From the NCBI GenBank assembly GCA_902552755.1, contig CACDHV010000002.1, forward strand, positions 1-64,000: 64,000 bases of DNA, read 5' to 3'. Numbering within the stretch: position 1 is the stretch's first letter; each line of letters opens with the position of its first letter. The position numbers were made by a program, and so were the translations under genes. Below are positions 53,822-63,046 of this stretch, piece after piece. The notes beneath the pieces were generated by a model. The model saw only the letters and a program-made list of their open reading frames with translations, was not told where the DNA came from and did not search any database. The stretch is from an uncultured Pelagibacteraceae bacterium (lineage in GTDB: Bacteria > Pseudomonadota > Alphaproteobacteria > Pelagibacterales > Pelagibacteraceae).

Positions 53822-54784
53822 TTAATTTATTTTGATTTCTGGTAAAGGCTTTGTCCATTTAATTGATTTAGAAATTTTTTTTCCGTAGGTAGGCATCCTA
53901 TTACTACTTTTTCTATATCTTACATAGGAAACAGACTCTTTGTTTTCTGATTGGTAGGAACATTTATCTTGATCTAAAATTTCCTCACATTTATCACTAT
54001 AACCAAATTCTTTTACCGTTAAAGATTGTATTGGAGTTTCATTTAAAAGCACATCTTTTAGCCATCTATAAAATCCCCATTTAAATGTATATCCGTCACC
54101 TATCGTAAAATTTGGGCCATATACCTCAAAAACCTTCTTATCATCCACCCAGCCTATTATTTCTCCATTATCATCTTTTGATGCTAAAATTTTAAAACTA
54201 ACAGTTCTGTAATTTTTAAATTGATCTACAGTTCCTAAAGGAAATTTATATGAAACCTTATCAAAATTAGAATTTTCGGGATCGCCTTTTAAATAAAAAA
54301 CCTCTTTGGTAAAGCTTATTTGGTGAAAAACTGAATTTCCTCTAAATTGTAATTTCATCCAAGGTAAAAGTCTTGAGTTACCTTTATTGGCAATAACTTG
54401 AAAAAAACTTCCACCCACTGCAGGGTGTGTAGGAAAATCGTTCAACTTAAATGTATAGTTTATATATACAGGCCTCTTAAATTTCCTTGGTTTTTTCTTA
54501 TTTGCAGTTTCCCATCTTTGATTTCTTTCACCAGTCCTTTCCCAGTCATTTTTGTGCCCTTTAAACTTTGTATCAAGTGTGATTTTAATTGCTTTCCCAT
54601 CTGCATCTTCAAAAATAGATAGAGCTTTTTTTTTTGAAATCGATCTAGTATCATCTTTCATTTCTGATTTTGCTTTACCGATCAAAATTTCTTTTTTTAA
54701 AAACTTATATGGATTTTCAGAAGCGTGGGAATATGTTGAGACTAAGACAAAAGATAATAAAAATAAAAATAATTTTTTCTTCAT
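53822..54784 (-). CDS. secreted lyase-fold protein (first copy)
   Basis: A 320-residue protein, signal peptide 1-21 (LLSFVLVSTYSHASE). Main blocks: ITLDTKFKGHKNDWERTGERNQRWET near 72-97, PVYINYTFKLNDF, FHQISFTKEVFYLKGD near 151, YKFPLGTVDQFKNYRTVSFKI near 176-196, GWVDDKKVFEVYGPNF and FKWGFYRWL, and then a KCEEILDQDKCSYQ segment that parallels the second copy. Reads like a heparin-lyase-I-type jelly roll (PF14099-like) without an obvious catalytic histidine/tyrosine pair, so it may bind rather than cut. Overlaps the DUF1501 stop by four bases. Confidence 0.65.
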   Translation of the reverse strand: MKKKLFLFLLSFVLVSTYSHASENPYKFLKKEILIGKAKSEMKDDTRSISKKKALSIFEDADGKAIKITLDTKFKGHKNDWERTGERNQRWETANKKKPRKFKRPVYINYTFKLNDFPTHPAVGGSFFQVIANKGNSRLLPWMKLQFRGNSVFHQISFTKEVFYLKGDPENSNFDKVSYKFPLGTVDQFKNYRTVSFKILASKDDNGEIIGWVDDKKVFEVYGPNFTIGDGYTFKWGFYRWLKDVLLNETPIQSLTVKEFGYSDKCEEILDQDKCSYQSENKESVSYVRYRKSSNRMPTYGKKISKSIKWTKPLPEIKIN

Positions 54785-55938
54785 ACTTTAAATAATTTGT
54801 CAGATAAATTTTGAAGTTTATCTCCCCAAAAAACTTCTTTCTGAATTCTTTTAAATTCAATGTCAAAAACGCTGGACATTGCTGAAGCATATACAGATCT
54901 AGCATCAATTGTTGAATTTAAGTCTCTTCCTTCAAATAACTCTTTTTTCTTTAGTCCTGGCCAATCAGTATAAACTTGCGATTTTTTTAATAAACCACCT
55001 GCCATAAATATTGCTGAACCATAGCCATGTTCAGTGCCTCTTCCACCATTTTGTTCAATTGTTCTGCCAAATTCGGTAAGAGTTAAGACTAAAGTATTTT
55101 CGATTTCTGATCCTAGACCTTTCTCTAAACTTTTAAAAATTGAGTCCATTTCAATTAAACTATCTGAATGAGAACCATTCACACCTCCCTGAGCAGCATG
55201 AGTATCAAAACCATCAACTTCAAAAACAGCAACTCTTGGACCATTTATTTTTTTTAATTCTAAACCTGCTTTATAGGCTAAAGACGAATTTTTACGAGAC
55301 ATCGAAGTACCACCACTACTCATCATAGATCTATTAGCAATTATTTCCATCATATTAGCTAAATCATGCTCAGATTTATCTGCATAAACAGATTTTAAGA
55401 GTTGCAAAAGTTCTGTTCTTGGAAGTCTTTTTTTTGAAGGATAAAAATTATCATTACTTGGAATACCTCTTAATAGTAAAGGCATTGGTAAAGACAATGC
55501 AAGACCATCACCTTTTAGCTCTCCTAATTTCATTCCTCTACCTAACCAACCAGTTTTTATTGCATAAGGTATGTGACCTCCAGTTTCCATTAAATTTTGA
55601 CCATCAAAATGTGATCTTTTTGTATATGGAATATTGGTTGCATGAACTATTGCTCCCAAATTATTTTGCCATAAATTATAAAAATTTTTTAGTTTAGGGT
55701 GAAGAGCAAAATCAGAATTTAATTTAATTGTTTCATCTAAAATCAAATCTTTTCTTCTTTTTTCAAAGTTCCTATCACCTATTATCGGTACAGCACATAA
55801 ACCATCCATTCCGCCTCTTAACATTATAATTACAAGATTTTTTTTCTTTGTAGTATTTGCTAAAACAGGAAAATTAAAACCTGCTAAAAATAAAGTTGTT
55901 GCCGATCCTTTTAAAAAGTTTCTTCTTGATATTTTCAT
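54781..55938 (-). CDS. DUF1501 protein, Tat-exported
   Basis: A 385-residue DUF1501 protein, alkaline-phosphatase/sulfatase-like in fold. The N-terminus has a twin-arginine signal (SRRNFLKGSATTLFLAGF). Family blocks are NLVIIMLRGGMDGLCAVPIIGD near 33-54, SHFDGQNLMETG near 108-119, VAVFEVDGFDTHAAQGGVNGSH near 236-257 and LVLTLTEFGRTIEQNGGRGTEHGYGSAIFMAGG near 285-317, with the histidines and aspartates likely to bind metal. Almost always paired with DUF1800, as here (overlap of four bases). Biochemical role not known; periplasmic. Confidence 0.88.
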   Translation of the reverse strand: MKISRRNFLKGSATTLFLAGFNFPVLANTTKKKNLVIIMLRGGMDGLCAVPIIGDRNFEKRRKDLILDETIKLNSDFALHPKLKNFYNLWQNNLGAIVHATNIPYTKRSHFDGQNLMETGGHIPYAIKTGWLGRGMKLGELKGDGLALSLPMPLLLRGIPSNDNFYPSKKRLPRTELLQLLKSVYADKSEHDLANMMEIIANRSMMSSGGTSMSRKNSSLAYKAGLELKKINGPRVAVFEVDGFDTHAAQGGVNGSHSDSLIEMDSIFKSLEKGLGSEIENTLVLTLTEFGRTIEQNGGRGTEHGYGSAIFMAGGLLKKSQVYTDWPGLKKKELFEGRDLNSTIDARSVYASAMSSVFDIEFKRIQKEVFWGDKLQNLSDKLFKV

Positions 55939-57362
55939 GATTTAAGAGTCTCCGGTAAGTTAAACAACATCACATGTCTATTGGAAAGGTCAACTTGCTG
56001 ATTTATTGTTTTAAGAATTTCACTTGAATTATCATAATTTTTTTCAACCATCTCCTCATAAAATTCATTTGTCTGCGATTTTCTATTTTTTTTGTAATAT
56101 GCTTCTTTAGCATAAACGAGTCTTCTAATTAATAATTCAGGTGACATCCAATCATCAGACACATCTGACCATCCATTAGGTTGTTTTGCTAAATATGGAT
56201 GATGACCAAGTTCTCTTAATAAATATTCTAATGATCTTTGCTCATGAGTTGGTTTTAGACCTAAGGTATATAAATCCATCAATTTTGGTGTTGGTACTAA
56301 TTCCACATCAGACATTTTACTCATTATTAAAAGCCAATTCTCTGGATTTTGAAATTTATTGTATTTTTCAGAATAATTGAAAGCAACTTCTACTGCCGCT
56401 TTATGAACATCTGGTAAAAAACCATCTGATTTTTCCCAGGCTCTAATAATTGGTTCCATCATTTCTTTTGTTGGATTGTCGGTTATAAAATACCTGCAAA
56501 GTTTCATTGCAATAAATTCTCTACAAGATGGATGATTTACAAGATCAGTGATTACGGCTGATAAACTTTTTCTTCCTGATTTATATTTTTTACCTAAAAT
56601 TCTTTTAGTACCTGGTTGATGATATTCACCATTGAAATGAACATCTCCAGTTTCTAATCTTTTTTTTCCCCAGTTAGGTCTCCATCCACTCATTACATAT
56701 GCCATTTGAATAACATCTTCTTGAGTGTAGCCACAATCAGGTGAAACAGTGTGAAGCTCTAACAATTCCCTTGCGTGGTTTTCATTTACACCAACTTTTC
56801 TTCCCTTCTCTTTAGCCCATTGTGCTTCTTGGCTTTTAGGTCCGACATTATCATTATTATCTAAATGATGTATCATAGTCCAAGCTACTGTTGCTTCTTG
56901 AACCATTTTTTCAAAGGTTTGATTCATATTGGCTCTAATAATCTCTCTTTGATATGCACCAGTAGTGTATTGAGCTAAAAAATCTTTTTCACTGATTGCA
57001 AAATGGTTTCCCCAGAAATACCATAGCTTAGCTAAAACAGGAGTTTCACTTTTTAAAGCTTCAGAATGTCTTATACATAATTCAAGATTCCACCAAAATT
57101 TTTGGCCTGTTAGATGTCTTAACTTATTTTTTTCTCTTTTATATCCATCTTTATCGTTTTTAAATTTTTTTCTTAGAACCTTTCTATCTCCATAAACGTA
57201 ATCTCGATAATAATTTCTAAGTTCTTTCTCTGGTAAAATTTTTCCCTTCCAGGAAAATTCTGGAATTTTATTTAATTGACTTGTTGCCCAATCTAATGGG
57301 TCTGATGGAACTTTATCTTTAGGTCCTAGTCCAAATGCAACCTTACGATAAAAATTTTTCAT
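55935..57362 (-). CDS. DUF1800 protein
   Basis: A 475-residue DUF1800 protein, partner of the adjacent DUF1501. Family blocks: KLWYFWGNHFAI near 119-130, YQREIIRANMNQTFEKMVQEAT near 140-161, HLDNNDNVG near 168, NENHARELLELHTV near 194-207, GYTQEDVIQMAYVMSGWR near 212-229 and HPSCREFIAMKLCRYFI near 279-295. No obvious signal peptide, unlike many members. Function unknown; the pair is seen near exopolysaccharide or cell-surface genes in other bacteria. It follows the GT2 gene by 18 bases. Confidence 0.87.
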   Translation of the reverse strand: MKNFYRKVAFGLGPKDKVPSDPLDWATSQLNKIPEFSWKGKILPEKELRNYYRDYVYGDRKVLRKKFKNDKDGYKREKNKLRHLTGQKFWWNLELCIRHSEALKSETPVLAKLWYFWGNHFAISEKDFLAQYTTGAYQREIIRANMNQTFEKMVQEATVAWTMIHHLDNNDNVGPKSQEAQWAKEKGRKVGVNENHARELLELHTVSPDCGYTQEDVIQMAYVMSGWRPNWGKKRLETGDVHFNGEYHQPGTKRILGKKYKSGRKSLSAVITDLVNHPSCREFIAMKLCRYFITDNPTKEMMEPIIRAWEKSDGFLPDVHKAAVEVAFNYSEKYNKFQNPENWLLIMSKMSDVELVPTPKLMDLYTLGLKPTHEQRSLEYLLRELGHHPYLAKQPNGWSDVSDDWMSPELLIRRLVYAKEAYYKKNRKSQTNEFYEEMVEKNYDNSSEILKTINQQVDLSNRHVMLFNLPETLKS

Positions 57363-57380
57363 AAATTATTTTAAATTAAA

Positions 57381-58250
57381 TTATTTCAAAGTGTCAATAT
57401 CTGAAATGTTTGTTAAAGAATTATTAAATTCGCTAATGTTTTCTCTTCCTGAGACTTTTAAAATAACCAGACCAAATATAATAATTAAAGCTAGAGGTAT
57501 AGCTGTAATTACACTGATATACTCAGCAATTATTATTAAATAAATTGCGTAAAAAGCTATTGATCTAAAAATTACACCTGTTTTAAAGACAGCGATAATG
57601 GATAAAGAGTGCATTATTAAATTGAAGAAACTCATTTTCGAAGGCCCAAAATATCTTGAGCCTCTTATTGATGGAGACTTAATCAAATTAATTTCAGTTT
57701 TTGCCAAAGAACCTGAAAAACTACTCCAAGTTGATTTCTCTTCGATTAGCTTTTTTACAGTTTTCTTTGTAAGGCAAGTATAGTTTCCAAATTTAATAAA
57801 TTTTCCAGTGAAGGTTAAAGTAATAATTTTGTGTAAAAAATAACAAATTTTAAAAATAAAACTTTCTGATCTTTTAACTCTCTCTCCAACAATTGTTGTA
57901 TTTGGATTATCTTTAATCTTTTCTACAAAGTTTTTTATTTCTTCTGGTCTATCTTCTCCATCTCCATCCATTGGTATTATATAATCAAAACTCTCGTTTT
58001 CTGAGATATGTTTTAGTCCTGCAGCTATACATCTTGCATGGCCTCTATTTTTTCTCATATTTATTAATTTTAGAGATTTAATATTATTTAAATTTTTAGT
58101 TTCTAATATTTTTTCTTCTGTTGAAGCATCATTCACTACAATTACTGAAAATGAAGAGTTAAGGTCGGAAATATTAATATCAATTTCTTCAATTAATTTT
58201 GATACAGATTTAAAATCATTAAAAACTGGAATTAATATTATAATATTCAT
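57381..58250 (-). CDS. GT2 polyprenyl-phosphate glycosyltransferase-like protein
   Basis: A 289-residue protein with a GT-A domain (IIILIPVFNDFKSVSKLIEEI, VVNDASTEE, RKNRGHARCIAAGL, IPMDGDGEDRPEE with the DxD near 96) and two C-terminal hydrophobic helices (about 222-270), the layout of dolichol-phosphate-mannose-synthase-like and ArnC/GtrB enzymes. It would load a sugar onto a lipid carrier at the inner membrane, to be used by the adjacent GT39-like protein. Its ATG overlaps the stop of the 41-residue ORF (TAATG). Confidence 0.82.
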   Translation of the reverse strand: MNIIILIPVFNDFKSVSKLIEEIDINISDLNSSFSVIVVNDASTEEKILETKNLNNIKSLKLINMRKNRGHARCIAAGLKHISENESFDYIIPMDGDGEDRPEEIKNFVEKIKDNPNTTIVGERVKRSESFIFKICYFLHKIITLTFTGKFIKFGNYTCLTKKTVKKLIEEKSTWSSFSGSLAKTEINLIKSPSIRGSRYFGPSKMSFFNLIMHSLSIIAVFKTGVIFRSIAFYAIYLIIIAEYISVITAIPLALIIIFGLVILKVSGRENISEFNNSLTNISDIDTLK

Positions 58251-58375
58251 TAGCTGACTGAACCTATTAGTCTAAATAATGAAGCAAAAAAACCGTAACC
58301 TGAAAGTTCAATCAGAACAATAATTCCAATGATGAACAAAAGTCTTTTATTTTTTTGGTTTAACTGAAATTTCAT
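58250..58375 (-). CDS. small single-helix membrane protein, 41 residues
   Basis: ATG at 58375 overlaps the stop of the GT39-like gene (ATGA), and its TAA overlaps the GT2 start (TAATG), so both ends are translationally coupled. One hydrophobic helix (about residues 12-35, LLFIIGIIVLIELSGYGFFASL) follows a basic N-terminus (QLNQKNKR). This perfect fit in the operon argues for a real protein, perhaps stabilising the two glycosyltransferases. No family recognised. Confidence 0.65.
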   Translation of the reverse strand: MKFQLNQKNKRLLFIIGIIVLIELSGYGFFASLFRLIGSVS

Positions 58376-59667
58376 TTATATTTTAAACATTTCATATCTT
58401 TGTTGCACAAATAAACTTCACTTGAGTTATAAATCCATTTTGGTCTTTCAGGAAGATGGTAAGATATATTTCCAGCGATCCACTCATTACCCTTAATATA
58501 TTCCATTTTTCCAAGGTCCTTGCCCTCTGTTTCATAAAAAACTTTAGCCTGCTTAGCTAAATATTTGCCATTAAAATCAGTTCTTTTGTCAGTCTTTGTA
58601 ATTGAAACATAGGAGTATAAAATTGGAGATATAATAAATAAAATCAAAAATATTGAAGCAAAGACTTTCATTTTTTCCAAATTAATTTGAGATTTAAAAA
58701 CATAAACAAATAGTAAACCAAAACTTATATAGAATGGTGTCATCCACATAGTTCTGATTTTTACACCCATCGTAAATGATGTTAGAAAGATAAAGAAAAT
58801 TGGAATTAAATTGATTGATAACAAGAACAATAAATTATCATCATTTAAATTAATATTTACTTTAAACTTTTTAACTAAAATAAGAACCATTAATAAAAAC
58901 GGTAATAATATTCCGATTTGCTTACCTAAAAATATTATAGGATGTTTAATATGGTTAAAAATACTTGCTTCTTCTGATCCAGTTCTAAGAAGTCCATAAG
59001 TAATGGTTATATAATCATTCTCGATTAGCCAAATGATATGCGGCAATAAAATTATTATAAAGGGTACGAATGAAACTAAACACTTAAAATTTAATTTTTT
59101 TGTATAAATCATGTAAATTAAAAGCACACCTATTGCTAAACCTAGATAGATAAATAAATATTTTGATAAAAAACCTAGTCCAGCAAATAGGCCTAATAAC
59201 AACCAATCTAATATTTTATTATTCTTAATGCCTTTCCATAAATAAAAGACTGAGATAGACCAAAAAGGTATTAAGCAAACATTTACATTAAATTCGGGTG
59301 TAGTGAAGTTATAAAAATATATTCCCTCTAATAACAAAACCGATAGCAAACAATATATTTTACTTTCAAAAAAATCTTCAGCTAACTTAAAAACTACAAA
59401 AAATGAAATTATAATACAAATTTGACTTAGCAAATAATAAGCCCAATCTTGGGGTCCAAAAATTTTGTAAAATATTTCAGGCAGGAAAGCGCTCATTGGA
59501 GGATGTTTATTAAATCCCCAGTCTAAGTTACTGCCCCAAGCTAAAGCTTCGATAGTATCAAGTGGCAAGTTATAGTTTGTTAAAGTTGGAACAACTGTCC
59601 AAATTAATAAGTGGGATGTAATAAAAATATAAAATAAATTACTAATATTCTTTTTATAAATGGCCAT
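58372..59667 (-). CDS. GT39/ArnT-like lipid-linked sugar transferase
   Basis: About 431 residues from ATG 59667; a TTG at 59685 is less likely. It has ten or more hydrophobic helices and a first loop with the acidic NLPLDTIEALAWGSNLDWGFNKHPPMSAFL segment near 32-61, the usual catalytic loop of GT-C enzymes that move sugars from polyprenyl phosphate. FTTPEFNVNV near 120 and GLGFLSKYLF near 165 are also family-typical. It probably decorates lipid, glycan or protein on the periplasmic face. First gene of the ten-gene operon; divergent from dksA. Confidence 0.83.
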   Translation of the reverse strand: MAIYKKNISNLFYIFITSHLLIWTVVPTLTNYNLPLDTIEALAWGSNLDWGFNKHPPMSAFLPEIFYKIFGPQDWAYYLLSQICIIISFFVVFKLAEDFFESKIYCLLSVLLLEGIYFYNFTTPEFNVNVCLIPFWSISVFYLWKGIKNNKILDWLLLGLFAGLGFLSKYLFIYLGLAIGVLLIYMIYTKKLNFKCLVSFVPFIIILLPHIIWLIENDYITITYGLLRTGSEEASIFNHIKHPIIFLGKQIGILLPFLLMVLILVKKFKVNINLNDDNLLFLLSINLIPIFFIFLTSFTMGVKIRTMWMTPFYISFGLLFVYVFKSQINLEKMKVFASIFLILFIISPILYSYVSITKTDKRTDFNGKYLAKQAKVFYETEGKDLGKMEYIKGNEWIAGNISYHLPERPKWIYNSSEVYLCNKDMKCLKYK

Positions 59668-59696
59668 TTTTATTAATTTATACAATTAAAGCATTC

Positions 59697-59724
59697 TTGA
59701 CACTTAATAAATGATGAATATATT
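59697..59724 (+). promoter_or_regulatory. promoter of dksA
   Basis: TTGACA, 16 bases, TATATT: a consensus -35 with a good -10. It predicts transcription from about 59731, a leader of about 15 bases before ATG 59746. Confidence 0.6.
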
Positions 59725-59745
59725 CACCATCTCATAAATTTGGAC

Positions 59746-60162
59746 ATGGTAAAAATCTCTAAAAAATATATACCGAAAGATACTGAAAAATATATGTGTG
59801 CGAAACACCTTGCTTTTTTCAAGAAAAAATTAATTGATTGGAAAAAAGAATTAAAAATGACAAATAATGAAGCAATATTTAATGCATCTATGGACGATAA
59901 CAGTGCTTCTGCAGATATTGTTGATCAAGCAAGTTCATATACTGAAAAAAATGTTGAAATGAGAGCAATCAATAGACAGATAAAATTAATTTCTAAAATT
60001 GATGGAGCTTTAAAAAAAATTCAAGATGGAACTTATGGCTTCTGCGAGGAAACTGCTGAACCAATCGGACTAAAAAGATTAATGGCAAGACCAGTTGCAA
60101 CTTTATGTATAGCAGCACAGGAAAAACACGAAAAAGAAGAAAAAGTGTACGCAGATACCTAA
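59746..60162 (+). CDS. dksA: DksA-family RNA polymerase-binding regulator (CTCA type)
   Basis: A 138-residue protein from ATG 59746; a TTG two codons earlier is possible. The coiled coil includes the tip DIVDQAS (D57, D60, A62), matching the DxxDxA of DksA that reaches the RNA polymerase active site. The zinc-finger part keeps EPIGLKRLMARPVATL, but of the four cysteines only C100 and C121 remain; the partners are T103 and A124 (CTCA), as in redox/zinc-independent DksA2. It tunes transcription with ppGpp in starvation. Overlaps the GST gene by four bases. Confidence 0.9.
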   Translation: MVKISKKYIPKDTEKYMCAKHLAFFKKKLIDWKKELKMTNNEAIFNASMDDNSASADIVDQASSYTEKNVEMRAINRQIKLISKIDGALKKIQDGTYGFCEETAEPIGLKRLMARPVATLCIAAQEKHEKEEKVYADT

Positions 60163-60785
60163 GGGTAATCTATTTCAGCATCTTTATTTAATACTTTAAA
60201 TCCTTTGATCACTGCAGGACGCTTCGCAATATCCACATACCATCTTGCTAAACCTTTAAAATTTATTAATCCAATGTCATGTCTCTTATGTCTTGCTATC
60301 CAAGACCAAGTTGCAATATCTGCAATAGAATATTCTTTTCCCGCTAGATAATCACTTAAGGAAAGTCTAGCCTCTAAATCTTCATAAAGTTTTCTTGTAA
60401 TTTTAAAATATCTCTCTTCTCCCCATTCACTTTTGCCCTGATGATAATAATGAAATTGATGATGTTGTCCTATCATGGGACCAATTAAACCCATTTGAGC
60501 CATCAACCATTGATTTATCTCTAATCTGTTTTCTTCAGGGTAAAACATATTACTTTTTTCACCAAGATACATCAGTATTGCGCCAGATTCGAAAACTGAT
60601 TTATTAATTTCGTGATCTGTAATTACTGGAATTTTATTAAAAGGACTAATTTTTTTGAATTCAGGTTTGTGTTGTTCACCTTCAGACAAATTTATCTTTG
60701 TAACTTTATAATCAAGTTTTATTTCTTCAAGCATGATACTAATTTTCCAACCATTTGGAGTATCAGCAGTAAATAGTTCTATCAC
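60159..60785 (-). CDS. glutathione S-transferase family protein
   Basis: A 208-residue GST of the YghU/YfcG/Nu type. The thioredoxin-like domain starts IELFTADTPNGWKISIMLEEI (TPNG at the glutathione thiol), then SPFNKIPVITDHE near 48-60 with the cis-proline, and FESGAILMYLGEK near 66-78 (ESGA binds the glutamyl group). The helical domain has IADIATWSWI near 153. Activity is probably glutathione-dependent disulfide/peroxide reduction. GTG start overlaps the ferredoxin reductase stop by one base, so it belongs to the same transcript. Confidence 0.88.
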   Translation of the reverse strand: MIELFTADTPNGWKISIMLEEIKLDYKVTKINLSEGEQHKPEFKKISPFNKIPVITDHEINKSVFESGAILMYLGEKSNMFYPEENRLEINQWLMAQMGLIGPMIGQHHQFHYYHQGKSEWGEERYFKITRKLYEDLEARLSLSDYLAGKEYSIADIATWSWIARHKRHDIGLINFKGLARWYVDIAKRPAVIKGFKVLNKDAEIDYP

Positions 60786-61797
60786 TATTTTACACCCAAT
60801 CTGTCTTTAATGGTGTTTGATGCTGTTGTAAATTCAAATCTGTATTTTTCGTTAGGTCTTGCATACTTGAAACAACCTCTTGCAGCTAGAGCGCCTTCAT
60901 GAAAACCTGATAAGATTAATTTAAGCTTTCCTGGGTAAGTACATATATCACCAATAGCAAATATACCTTTCTTATTAGTTTCAAAGTTTTCAGTATTAAC
61001 TGGGATTGCTTTTTTATCTAAATTAAGGCCCCATTCTGCAATTGGACCAAGTTGCATTATCAAACCAAAGAAACCCAAAACATAATCTGCTTTTAATATT
61101 TTACTCTCCCCTTCTTCACTTTTAATTTCTACTTCTTCTAAAGATCCATTTCCTTTGACATCTTTAATTGAGTATTTAGTAAATAAATTAATTATATTTT
61201 TTTCACTTAATTCTTTAATTTTTTTAACACTCGCAGGCGCACCTCTAAACTCTTCTCTTCTATGAATAAGTGAAACTTTAGAAGTATTCGATAGTTCAAT
61301 TGCCCAATCAAGAGCACTATCTCCACCACCAAATATCGCTACAGATTTATCTTTAAAAATTGTTTTGTCTTTAATTGAATATAAAACTGAAGTTCCATCG
61401 AACTTTTCTGCACTTTTTGTTGGAAACTTTCTTGGCTCAAACGATCCCACACCACCTGCTATCACAACATTTGGTGTATGAAATTCTTTTCCATTTGTTG
61501 TTTTAACAACCCAATTATCATTTTCATTTGTTAGTTCTTGAACTCTGTCATTTAAATGAAAATTAAATTTAAATGGTTTAATTTGTTCAATTAAATTATT
61601 AGTAAGTTCTTCTCCAGTACACTCTGGCACCGCAGGAATATCATAAATTGGTTTATCCGGATAAAGCTCAATACATTGGCCACCAATTTTATTCAGATTA
61701 TCAACTATTTCACATTTCAGCCCAATAATACCAAGTTGATGCGCACAAAATAATCCTGTTGGACCTGCGCCAACTATCACAACGTCAGTTTTTATCA

Positions 61798-61798
<1 letters not shown>
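60785..61798 (-). CDS. ferredoxin--NADP reductase (thioredoxin-reductase-like type)
   Basis: A 337-residue flavoprotein of the ferredoxin/flavodoxin-NADP reductase group related to thioredoxin reductase, without a CxxC. It has an FAD site DVVIVGAGPTGLFCAHQLG at 5-23, GGQCIELYPDKPIYDIPAVPE near 39-59 (typical of this group), NADPH site VAIFGGGDSALDWAIEL near 153-169, HRREEFRGAPAS near 180, and FAIGDICTYPGKLKLILSGFHEGALAA near 282-308. It passes electrons between NADPH and the neighbouring ferredoxin, whose gene overlaps by one base. Confidence 0.92.
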
Positions 61799-62174
<376 letters not shown>

Positions 62175-62197
62175 ATATATATCGTAACTAATTGTTA

Positions 62198-62962
62198 CTA
62201 AGCTCTTCTTGTAGAGTTAGAAACTGCACAAGACCAGATAATTAAACCAAATGCGATTTTATTAACAAAGTCTGCTAAGTTATAGATAACGTTTAACGCG
62301 TTACCATCTATTCCACCTGTTAGGTAACCAAAAATGTAACCTAATGGGTAAATAGCCCAACCTACAGTAACAATCATTCTTAAAGCTCCAAATGCAGTTA
62401 CTAAAGATTTATTTCCAGATTTAGCAGCAACTTTTCCTGCTTCACCTGAGAAGATTTCATAAAGAATGTAAATCCATCCAGCCATACCGATTATGAAACC
62501 TAGTGTAGCGTTGATGAATCCAGCTTCTCCAAGATATCCACCTATTAACATAACTAGTGAACCAATTAAGATTCTCCAGAATATGTTTGTATCAACTTTT
62601 CTTACTGCTGAAAGAATTAAGTAAAATTCTACTAGCTGTAGTGGCACAGTAATTAACCAGTCAATGTATCTGTAAACAGTTGGAGTATCACCTGTTTCGA
62701 TCCAAACTGCTCTCATATACATATAGTGAATAAATGCTATACCTGTTACTAATCCAGCTACGTTTACTGATTTTCTCCACTGAGCTGCTACATTTGCTTG
62801 CTCCATAAAGAAAAACGCAGTAGCTGCTAACATACCCATTGAGATTAGCCAGAATGAAATTCCAACGAAATCATCTGTTCTCAAAAAGTCTGTCGCTGCA
62901 TTAGCTGCTGTTACGCTCATAAAAAGCACTAAGCCTAATGCTAACGTTTTTGTTGTCTTCAT
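62198..62962 (-). CDS. proteorhodopsin, blue-tuned
   Basis: A 254-residue light-driven proton pump. Start at ATG 62962, which has GAGGGAG eight bases before it; an ATG at 62977 is upstream of this site and unlikely. A signal peptide (1-22, ANA-A) precedes seven helices. Key residues fit a proteorhodopsin with an offset of four from the reference: D101 (proton acceptor), E112 (donor), H79 (partner of acceptor) and K235 (retinal). Q109 at the tuning site points to blue absorption. No retinal synthesis genes are in the window. Confidence 0.97.
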   Translation of the reverse strand: MKTTKTLALGLVLFMSVTAANAATDFLRTDDFVGISFWLISMGMLAATAFFFMEQANVAAQWRKSVNVAGLVTGIAFIHYMYMRAVWIETGDTPTVYRYIDWLITVPLQLVEFYLILSAVRKVDTNIFWRILIGSLVMLIGGYLGEAGFINATLGFIIGMAGWIYILYEIFSGEAGKVAAKSGNKSLVTAFGALRMIVTVGWAIYPLGYIFGYLTGGIDGNALNVIYNLADFVNKIAFGLIIWSCAVSNSTRRA

Positions 62963-63016
62963 AAAAAACTCCCTCATAGTTAGTTTTTTTTTATTAGTTT
63001 AAATTTAAACTACAGA

Positions 63017-63046
63017 CTAATCTAATGATTAGCCTAAAGTTAGGCT
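63017..63046. promoter_or_regulatory. two overlapping inverted repeats in the proteorhodopsin/prpE-like divergent region
   Basis: CTAATC-TAAT-GATTAG (63017-63032) shares its last bases with AGCCTAA-AG-TTAGGCT (63031-63046). Both are perfect dyads lying 55-85 bases upstream of proteorhodopsin. They could be binding sites for a dimeric regulator or an mRNA leader structure. They are among the strongest symmetric elements in the window. Confidence 0.5.
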
